From Janthinobacterium sp. (GTDB taxonomy: Bacteria; Pseudomonadota; Gammaproteobacteria; Burkholderiales; Burkholderiaceae_D), in NCBI GenBank assembly GCA_003133225.1, contig PKWL01000041.1:186151-250150 (forward strand): a stretch of DNA of 64,000 bases, given 5' to 3'. Below, piece by piece: positions 57,395 to 64,000 of the stretch. The notes under the pieces were generated by a model that saw only the letters and a program-made list of their open reading frames with translations, had not been told where the DNA came from and did not search any database. How positions within the stretch are numbered: the stretch's first letter is position 1; every line of letters begins with the position of its first letter. The position numbers and the translations under genes are program-made.

Positions 57395-58467
57395 TGGCTC
57401 TACCTGAATTCATCACTACCATTAATACCACGGGACAAGACCTGGTCGGTTATACCTGGCCTTTTTTCTGGACGCTGGCGAAAATTTTGTGCGTGACCTT
57501 GCCTTTGATGGGCCTGGTGGCTTACCTGACGTTATGGGAGCGCAAGCTGCTCGGCTGGATCCAGATCCGTATCGGTCCGAACCGCGTCGGCCCCATGGGT
57601 CTGTTGCAACCGATCGCCGATGCGATGAAGCTGTTGTTCAAGGAAATCATCATCCCGGCCAAATCGAACAAGGTTCTGTTCGTGATCGGTCCGATCATGA
57701 CCATCATGCCGGCCCTGGCCGCCTGGTCGGTGATTCCATTTGGTCCGGAAGTGGTGCTAGCGAACGTCAACGCCGGCCTGCTGCTCTTGATGGCGGTGAC
57801 GTCGATTGAAGTCTACGGCCTCATTATTGCCGGCTGGGCCTCGAACTCGAAATACTCGTTCATCGGCGCCATGCGGGCCTCGGCCCAGATGATATCGTAC
57901 GAAATCGCCATGGGCTTCGTGCTGGTGATCGTCCTCATGGTGTCGGGCAGCTTAAATCTCACCGATGTCGTCAATGGCCAGGCGCACGGCTATTTCGCGA
58001 GCAAGGGCCTCAACTTCCTGTCTTGGAACTGGTTGCCGCTGCTGCCAATCTTCGTCGTCTACCTCGTGTCCGGTCTGGCCGAATGCAACCGCCACCCGTT
58101 CGACGTCGTCGAGGGCGAATCGGAAATTGTCGGCGGCCACATGGTGGAATACTCGGGCATGTCGTACGCCATGTTCTTCCTGTCCGAATACGCGAACATG
58201 ATCTTGATCAGTGTGGTGGCTTCCTTGCTGTTCCTGGGCGGCTGGTCGTCGCCTCTGGAAATGCTCAGTTTCATCCCGGGCTGGATCTGGTTGGGCATCA
58301 AGGCCTTCTGCGTCGTGTCCATATTCATCTGGACCCGGGGAACTTTCCCACGCTATCGGTTTGATCAGATCATGCGCCTTGGCTGGAAAGTGTTCATTCC
58401 CCTGACATTGGGCTATTTGGTCTTCGTCGCTGCCTGGATGCAGACATCCTGGAATATTTGGAAGTAA
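57394..58467 (+). CDS. nuoH: NADH-quinone oxidoreductase subunit H
   Basis: The 357-residue membrane subunit contains [21 protein letters not shown] and [21 protein letters not shown], the acidic loop important for quinone-coupled pumping. It is the relative of the HyfC-like protein. nuoI follows by 16 bp. Confidence 0.98.
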   Translation: MALPEFITTINTTGQDLVGYTWPFFWTLAKILCVTLPLMGLVAYLTLWERKLLGWIQIRIGPNRVGPMGLLQPIADAMKLLFKEIIIPAKSNKVLFVIGPIMTIMPALAAWSVIPFGPEVVLANVNAGLLLLMAVTSIEVYGLIIAGWASNSKYSFIGAMRASAQMISYEIAMGFVLVIVLMVSGSLNLTDVVNGQAHGYFASKGLNFLSWNWLPLLPIFVVYLVSGLAECNRHPFDVVEGESEIVGGHMVEYSGMSYAMFFLSEYANMILISVVASLLFLGGWSSPLEMLSFIPGWIWLGIKAFCVVSIFIWTRGTFPRYRFDQIMRLGWKVFIPLTLGYLVFVAAWMQTSWNIWK

Positions 58468-58483
58468 GAGAGCGGACATACGA

Positions 58484-58972
58484 ATGGACAGAGTAAAAGA
58501 TTTTTTCGGCAGCCTGATGCTGCGCGAACTGCTAAAAGGGATGGCGCTCACGGGCAAGTACATGTTCGCGCGCAAAATCACCGTGCAATATCCGGAGGAG
58601 AAGACGCCGATCTCGCCACGCTTTCGCGGCCTGCACGCGTTGCGCCGTTATCCAAACGGGGAAGAGCGCTGCATCGCTTGCAAGTTGTGCGAGGCCGTAT
58701 GCCCGGCCATGGCGATCACGATCGAATCCGAGCAGCGCGCCGACGGGTCGCGCCGCACCAAGCGCTACGACATCGATTTGACGAAATGCATTTTCTGCGG
58801 TTTCTGTGAAGAGTCCTGCCCGGTCGATTCGATCGTCGAGACTCACATCTTGGAATACCACGGCGAAAAACGCGGCGATTTGTACTACACGAAAGAGATG
58901 CTGCTGGCCGTGGGCGATCGTTACGAAAGTGAAATCGGCGCCGCCCGTGCCGCCGACGCGCCTTATCGCTAA
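58484..58972 (+). CDS. nuoI: NADH-quinone oxidoreductase subunit I
   Basis: This 162-residue protein carries two [4Fe-4S] motifs, [12 protein letters not shown] and [12 protein letters not shown], for clusters N6a and N6b. It links NuoG to NuoB. A 92-bp gap follows before nuoJ. Confidence 0.97.
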   Translation: MDRVKDFFGSLMLRELLKGMALTGKYMFARKITVQYPEEKTPISPRFRGLHALRRYPNGEERCIACKLCEAVCPAMAITIESEQRADGSRRTKRYDIDLTKCIFCGFCEESCPVDSIVETHILEYHGEKRGDLYYTKEMLLAVGDRYESEIGAARAADAPYR

Positions 58973-58984
58973 TCGTCACGTCAG

Positions 58985-59060
58985 CGCGCGTCCATAGAGT
59001 CCGGGCGCGCGGATTCGTTAATCTGTATTCATACGTTAGTATTGATACGTTTTCTGGGTT
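58985..59060 (+). other. nuoI-nuoJ gap with a hairpin
   Basis: GCGCGC arms (near 58985 and 59007) flank GTCCATAGAGTCCGG; then an AT-rich stretch holds two ATACGTT copies. It may influence mRNA stability or hold an internal promoter. Confidence 0.35.
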
Positions 59061-59064
59061 TGTT

Positions 59065-59697
59065 ATGGAATTTAAAACTGCTTTGTTTTACGCATTCTCG
59101 GCCATACTCATCGTGGCCGCGACGCGCGTTATCACGGCCCGTAATCCGGTCCACGCCGCGCTCTTTCTGGTGCTGTCGTTTTTCTCTGCGGCCGGCATCT
59201 GGATGCTGCTGAAGGCGGAATTTCTCGCCATCGTCTTGGTTCTGGTCTACGTTGGCGCCGTCATGGTCCTGTTCTTGTTCGTCGTCATGATGTTAGACAT
59301 TAATATCGACAAGCTGCGCGAGGGCTTCTGGGGCTATTTGCCGCTGGCGGCCACCATCGGCGTTGTCATCGTGCTGGAAATGGCCTCGGTGCTGTGGCGC
59401 AGTTTCTGGGCCTTCGATCAGCAACCGCCTGCCGCCGCCGGCAACATCGGCGGCACCAAGGAACTCGGCTTGCTCATTTACACGCAATACATCTACGCGT
59501 TTGAAATTGCCGCCGCCGTGCTGCTAGTGGCCATTATCTCGGCCGTCGCGCTCACCATGCGCAAGCGTAAAGATTCCAAACATTTCGATCCGGGCCAGGC
59601 AGTGCGGGTGCGCCGCAACGACCGTCTGCGCATTGTCAAAATGGCGGCCGTGTCGACCCGCGCAGACGCCCCAGCAGCAGCCAAGGAGGCCGTATGA
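59065..59697 (+). CDS. nuoJ: NADH-quinone oxidoreductase subunit J
   Basis: The 210-residue membrane subunit contains [27 protein letters not shown] and the key [19 protein letters not shown] helix with its pi-bulge. It overlaps nuoK by four bases. Confidence 0.96.
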   Translation: MEFKTALFYAFSAILIVAATRVITARNPVHAALFLVLSFFSAAGIWMLLKAEFLAIVLVLVYVGAVMVLFLFVVMMLDINIDKLREGFWGYLPLAATIGVVIVLEMASVLWRSFWAFDQQPPAAAGNIGGTKELGLLIYTQYIYAFEIAAAVLLVAIISAVALTMRKRKDSKHFDPGQAVRVRRNDRLRIVKMAAVSTRADAPAAAKEAV

Positions 59698-60002
59698 CAT
59701 TATCGCTCGCACACTATCTGGTCCTGGGCGCGATCCTTTTCGCGATCTCCGTGGTCGGCATCTTTTTGAACCGCAAAAACATCATTGTGCTGCTGATGGC
59801 CATCGAGTTGATGTTGTTGGCGGTAAACACGAACTTCATCGCTTTCTCGCATTACCTCGGCGATGCGGCCGGGCAGGTTTTTGTGTTCTTTATCCTGACA
59901 GTGGCTGCCGCGGAATCGGCCATCGGTCTGGCGATTCTGGTGATCATGTTCCGCAATTTGGACACGATCAATGTAGAAGACTTGGATAGCCTCAAAGGCT
60001 AA
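59694..60002 (+). CDS. nuoK: NADH-quinone oxidoreductase subunit K
   Basis: The 102-residue subunit has membrane glutamates in [13 protein letters not shown] and [14 protein letters not shown], part of the ion path. The family length fits exactly. Confidence 0.97.
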   Translation: MTLSLAHYLVLGAILFAISVVGIFLNRKNIIVLLMAIELMLLAVNTNFIAFSHYLGDAAGQVFVFFILTVAAAESAIGLAILVIMFRNLDTINVEDLDSLKG

Positions 60003-60038
60003 GTTTTAACCCTCGAATAATAACGATTAAGGTTCATC

Positions 60039-62111
60039 ATGGCGGGGCAACTTAACCCTAACCTCCTTCTTGCCATCCCTCTCGCGCCGCTGGCTGGCGC
60101 AATGATCGCGGGCTTGTTCGGAACCCAGTTCCTGGGTAATTTGGTCGGACGCAAAACGTCGCATACCGCGGCAATTGTGGGCGTACTGATTGCATTCGTT
60201 TTGTCGGTCCAGGCTCTGCTTGGCGTATTGGATGGCGCCAGCTTCAACGGCGTCATCTATAACTGGATGACGGTCGGCACCTTGAAACTCGAAATCGGGT
60301 TCCAGATCGACGCCTTGTCGGCGATGATGATGTGCGTTGTGACGTTCGTCTCGCTGATGGTGCATATCTACACGGTCGGCTACATGAAAGACGATGAAGG
60401 CTACAACCGCTTCTTCTCTTACATCTCGCTGTTTACTTTCTCGATGCTGATGCTGGTCATGGCCAACAACTTCCTGCAACTGTTTTTTGGTTGGGAAGCG
60501 GTCGGCTTGATGTCGTACCTGCTGATCGGATTTTGGTACACGCGCCCGACCGCCACCGTAGCTAGCATGAAGGCGTTCCTGGTCAACCGCGTGGGCGACT
60601 TCGGTTTCCTCTTGGGGATCGGCCTGCTGCTGTCTTACGCCGGTTCCTTGAACTACGGCGAAGTGTTCGCCCAGCGCGAGGCGCTCAGTGCGTTGACCTT
60701 GCCGGGCACGGACTGGATGCTGCTGACGGTGGCCTGCATTTGCCTCTTTATCGGTGCCATGGGCAAATCGGCGCAGTTCCCGTTGCACGTCTGGCTGCCC
60801 GACTCGATGGAAGGCCCGACCCCGATTTCCGCGCTGATTCACGCCGCGACCATGGTGACCGCCGGCATCTTCATGGTGGCGCGCATGTCGCCCCTGTTTG
60901 AATTGTCCGACACCGCCTTGTCCTTCGTACTGGTGATCGGCTCGATCACGGCGCTGTTCATGGGTTTCCTCGGTGTCATCCAGAACGACATCAAGCGCGT
61001 CATCGCTTACTCGACCTTGTCGCAGTTGGGCTACATGACGGTCGCTCTCGGTTCGTCGGCCTACTCGGTCGCCGTGTTCCATCTCATGACCCACGCCTTC
61101 TTCAAGGCGCTCTTGTTCCTCGGCGCCGGTTCCGTCATCATCGGCATGCACCACGATCAGGACATTCGCAACATGGGCGGCTTGCGTAAATACATGCCGA
61201 TTACCTGGATCACCTCCCTGCTCGGTTCCCTGGCGCTGATCGGCACCCCGTTCTTCTCCGGTTTCTATTCGAAGGACAGCATCATCGAAGCGGTAGCGGC
61301 CAGTCATATCTGGGGTTCGGGCTTCGCCAGCTTCGCCGTCATGGCCAGCGTGTTCGTGACCGCCTTTTATTCGTTCCGCTTGTACTTCGTCGTCTTCCAC
61401 GGCGCCGAGCGCTTTGGCAAGGCGCCGGCGCACGCCGCGCCGAGCGTGGCCACGGCCGCCCATGAAGCGCCGGTCGGGCACGAGGAAGAAGAAGTGGAAC
61501 ATCACGTCGGCTTGGCGCCAGGGCAAAAACCGCACGAATCTCCGTTCGTCGTGTGGTTCCCGCTCGTGATGCTAGCCATTCCTTCGGTCATCATCGGTTA
61601 CTTGACCATTGGCCCGGTGTTGTTCGGTGACTTCTTCAAGGGCGTTATTTTTGTCGCCGACAGCCACCGCGCGATGGAGGAGCTGGGCGCCGAATTCCAA
61701 GGCCCGCTGGCGATGGCTTTGCATGCCGTGACCAGCTTGCCGCTCTGGCTAGCCATCGCCGGCGTGGCGTCGGCCTATTATTGCTACATGATCAACCAGC
61801 GCGTGCCGGCTTGGTTTTTCTCTAAATTCCGCGGCTTGTACACGTTGCTCGACAATAAGTACTACATGGACAAGTTCAACAACGTCGTGTTCGCCGGCGG
61901 CGCCCGCTTGCTAGGTGATGGACTGTGGAATATCGGCGACAAGCTGCTGATCGACGGCTTAGTCGTCAATGGCAGCGCCAAGGTGGTGAGCTGGTTCGCG
62001 GCTCTGTCACGCTTGCTGCAGACCGGATACATCTATCATTACGCGTTTGTGATGATCCTTGGCGTGCTCGGTTTCCTGATCTATTTCCTGCCATTCTGGC
62101 CCGCTAAGTAA
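60039..62111 (+). CDS. nuoL: NADH-quinone oxidoreductase subunit L
   Basis: The 690-residue antiporter-like subunit contains MGKSAQFPLHVWLPDSMEGPTPISALIHAATMV and RVIAYSTLSQLGYM, with a long C-terminal lateral helix region. It sits at the far end of the membrane arm and pumps ions. Confidence 0.98.
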   Translation: MAGQLNPNLLLAIPLAPLAGAMIAGLFGTQFLGNLVGRKTSHTAAIVGVLIAFVLSVQALLGVLDGASFNGVIYNWMTVGTLKLEIGFQIDALSAMMMCVVTFVSLMVHIYTVGYMKDDEGYNRFFSYISLFTFSMLMLVMANNFLQLFFGWEAVGLMSYLLIGFWYTRPTATVASMKAFLVNRVGDFGFLLGIGLLLSYAGSLNYGEVFAQREALSALTLPGTDWMLLTVACICLFIGAMGKSAQFPLHVWLPDSMEGPTPISALIHAATMVTAGIFMVARMSPLFELSDTALSFVLVIGSITALFMGFLGVIQNDIKRVIAYSTLSQLGYMTVALGSSAYSVAVFHLMTHAFFKALLFLGAGSVIIGMHHDQDIRNMGGLRKYMPITWITSLLGSLALIGTPFFSGFYSKDSIIEAVAASHIWGSGFASFAVMASVFVTAFYSFRLYFVVFHGAERFGKAPAHAAPSVATAAHEAPVGHEEEEVEHHVGLAPGQKPHESPFVVWFPLVMLAIPSVIIGYLTIGPVLFGDFFKGVIFVADSHRAMEELGAEFQGPLAMALHAVTSLPLWLAIAGVASAYYCYMINQRVPAWFFSKFRGLYTLLDNKYYMDKFNNVVFAGGARLLGDGLWNIGDKLLIDGLVVNGSAKVVSWFAALSRLLQTGYIYHYAFVMILGVLGFLIYFLPFWPAK

Positions 62112-62141
62112 GCTGACCTGATAATAAGAATACTGACAACC

Positions 62142-63644
62142 ATGATGCAGTCTACGATTTCTACTCTTCCTCCCTACCTGAGCCTGGCGATCTGGGCCCC
62201 GATCCTGTTTGGGCTCCTGATCTTGGCCTTCGGCCGTGACGACAAACCGGGCCAGGTTCGCGTCGCGTCCTTGGTCGCGTCCGTGGTCAGCTTTTTGTTC
62301 ACGCTGCCGCTGATCTCGCATTTTGACAATGCGGCGCACGGCATGCAGTTCGTCGAAAAGGCGCCCTGGATCGAACGCTTCAATATCATGTATTCGCTCG
62401 GCATCGACGGCCTGTCGCTGTGGTTCGTGCCTTTGACCGCGTTCATCACGGTCATCGTCGTGATCGCCGGCTGGCAAGTGATCGAGAAGCGCGTGGCGCA
62501 GTACATGGGCGCGTTCCTGGTCCTGTCGGGCCTGATGGTCGGCGTCTTTTGCGCGCTCGACGGCTTGCTTTTCTACTTCTTCTTTGAAGCGACCTTAATT
62601 CCGATGTTCATCATCATCGGCGTGTGGGGCGGACCCAACCGCGTGTACGCCGCGTTCAAGTTTTTCCTGTACACCTTCTTCGGCTCCTTGCTCACGCTGT
62701 TGGCGATTATCTACCTGTACAACCATTCGAACGGTAGCTTCGACATCCTGACCTGGCAGAACCTGCCGCTGACGATGCGCGAACAAATTTTCATATTCTT
62801 CGCCTTCCTGCTGGCATTTGCCGTCAAGGTACCGATGTGGCCGCTCCACACCTGGCTCCCGGACGCCCACGTGGAAGCGCCCACGGGCGGCTCCGTGGTC
62901 CTGGCCGCGCTGATGCTCAAGCTGGGCGCATACGGTTTCCTCCGTTTCTCGCTGCCGATTACGCCCGATGCCAGCCACTACCTGTCCGGCTTCATGATTA
63001 CCTTGTCCTTGATCGCCGTGATCTACATCGCTCTGGTCGCACTGGTCCAGGCCGACATGAAAAAGCTGGTTGCCTACTCCTCGATTGCGCACATGGGTTT
63101 CGTCACGCTGGGTTTTTTCATGTTCAATAACATGGCCATGCAAGGCGGTATCGCGCAAATGATCTCGCATGGCTTCGTCTCGGGCGCCATGTTCCTTTGC
63201 ATCGGCGTCTTGTATGACCGCATGCACTCGCGCCAGATCGCCGATTACGGCGGGGTCGTCAACCGCATGCCGAAATTCGCCGCCTTCTTCGTCTTGTTTA
63301 CCATGGCCAACTGCGGCTTGCCGGCAACCTCCGGTTTCGTCGGCGAGTTTATGGTGATCCTGGGCGCCGTCAAGTTCAACTTCTGGATCGGTATGGCAGC
63401 TGCGACCGCGCTCATTTTAGGGGCCGCCTACTCGCTGTGGATGGCCAAGCGCGTTATGTTTGGCAAGATTGCGAACCACCATGTGGCCGAGCTGACCGAC
63501 ATCAACAAGCGTGAGTTCTTCATGTTCACCTTGCTGGCGATCGCCGTCATGGCGATGGGTCTGTACCCGGCGCCGTTCACCGATACGATGCAAACTTCGG
63601 TCGCCGACTTGCTCCAGCAAGTTGCGCACTCGAAGCTGCCTTAA
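62142..63644 (+). CDS. nuoM: NADH-quinone oxidoreductase subunit M
   Basis: This 500-residue antiporter-like subunit contains FAVKVPMWPLHTWLPDAHVEAPTGGSV and KKLVAYSSIAHMGFVTLG. ATG 62142 precedes a second ATG (62145), either of which may be used. nuoN follows by 25 bp. Confidence 0.97.
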   Translation: MMQSTISTLPPYLSLAIWAPILFGLLILAFGRDDKPGQVRVASLVASVVSFLFTLPLISHFDNAAHGMQFVEKAPWIERFNIMYSLGIDGLSLWFVPLTAFITVIVVIAGWQVIEKRVAQYMGAFLVLSGLMVGVFCALDGLLFYFFFEATLIPMFIIIGVWGGPNRVYAAFKFFLYTFFGSLLTLLAIIYLYNHSNGSFDILTWQNLPLTMREQIFIFFAFLLAFAVKVPMWPLHTWLPDAHVEAPTGGSVVLAALMLKLGAYGFLRFSLPITPDASHYLSGFMITLSLIAVIYIALVALVQADMKKLVAYSSIAHMGFVTLGFFMFNNMAMQGGIAQMISHGFVSGAMFLCIGVLYDRMHSRQIADYGGVVNRMPKFAAFFVLFTMANCGLPATSGFVGEFMVILGAVKFNFWIGMAAATALILGAAYSLWMAKRVMFGKIANHHVAELTDINKREFFMFTLLAIAVMAMGLYPAPFTDTMQTSVADLLQQVAHSKLP

Positions 63645-63669
63645 GAAAAATTAGACGGAACAAGCCTAC

Positions 63670-64000
63670 ATGAATACCACCAACATGATCCCGCTCTACG
63701 CAGAAATCTTTCTGCTGGTCGCCGCTTCCGCGATCTTGCTGATTGATATGTTCCTATCCGAGTCGCAGCGCTACGTCACCTACATCCTGTCGCTGCTGAC
63801 CTTGGTTGTTTGCGGCGCTTTCAGCTTGGCCGACTTTAACGCCGGCACGACCGTGTACACGTTCTCGAACATGTTCATTTCGGACCCGATGTCCAATCTG
63901 CTCAAGCTGTTTTCCTACCTCGCCGTCGGCTTGACCTTAATTTACTCGCGCACTTACGCCACCGACCGCGGCATGTTGAGCGGCAACCTGGGCGGCGAGT
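63670..64000 (+). CDS. nuoN: NADH-quinone oxidoreductase subunit N (partial)
   Basis: The frame opens at ATG 63670 and runs off the window after 110 codons. The N-terminal membrane segments (MIPLYAEIFLLVAASAILLIDMFL) and FISDPMSNLLKLFSYLAV are typical of NuoN, the third antiporter-like subunit. Position and order confirm it. Confidence 0.92.
   Translation, partial: MNTTNMIPLYAEIFLLVAASAILLIDMFLSESQRYVTYILSLLTLVVCGAFSLADFNAGTTVYTFSNMFISDPMSNLLKLFSYLAVGLTLIYSRTYATDRGMLSGNLGGE

Overview
The window is high-GC chromosomal DNA from a betaproteobacterium. Gene order and protein style fit the order Burkholderiales, most likely Oxalobacteraceae. Supporting landmarks are hflKC-hisZ-purA, the isc cluster with an iscX, a PHA phasin, ilvBHC-pssA-leuA-rpsO-pnp, and tpiA-secG-tRNA-Leu-nuoA..N. 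The placement rests on gene content and order only; no search was run.

Layout. 1-7.9 kb: hflK end, hflC, hisZ, purA, a purine-type phosphoribosyltransferase, uvrB (minus strand) and an aromatic/aspartate aminotransferase. 8.3-15.7 kb: a tightly overlapping six-gene operon for a complex-I/group-4-hydrogenase-like membrane complex (HyfB, HyfC, HyfE, HyfF, HyfG and a fused ferredoxin-NuoB/HyfI-like subunit). 15.8-21 kb: an accessory stretch around a tRNA-Asn gene, with a tyrosine recombinase whose catalytic arginines look replaced, two AT-richer lipoprotein genes, an IS256-family element that cut the second lipoprotein gene (8-bp target duplication readable), and a vapC toxin with a decayed vapB. 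21.3-26 kb: phasin, ChaC, a VOC protein, maleylacetoacetate isomerase and a uracil-DNA-glycosylase-like protein, separated by long gene-free gaps. 26.1-32.4 kb: the complete iscRSUA-hscBA-fdx-iscX Fe-S assembly cluster with a near-consensus IscR operator. 32.4-37.3 kb: a methyltransferase, threonine aldolase, pseudouridine synthase, RDD protein, and a sigma factor/DUF3619/DUF3106 module. 37.8-47.5 kb: ilv genes, SIMPL protein, pssA, leuA, rpsO, pnp. 47.8-64 kb: quinone oxidoreductase, tpiA, secG, tRNA-Leu and the canonical respiratory complex I operon nuoA to nuoN (nuoN cut by the window edge).

The most unusual system is the 8.5-15.7 kb operon. Its large subunit aligns well with HycE/HyfG, but all four cysteines that hold the Ni-Fe centre are replaced, and the protein ends where hydrogenase precursors are normally cleaved. 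No maturation or formate dehydrogenase genes are in view. It therefore looks like an energy-converting-hydrogenase-related (Ehr) complex: an ion-pumping, Fe-S-wired module with an unknown electron donor and acceptor. It lies about 35 kb from its relative, complex I. Two near-identical 20-bp tandem repeats precede the operon and may be its operator.

Many of the ORF-track entries are shadows of real genes in other frames and were left out. Several starts were moved downstream to codons supported by a Shine-Dalgarno sequence or by family length; each entry says where.
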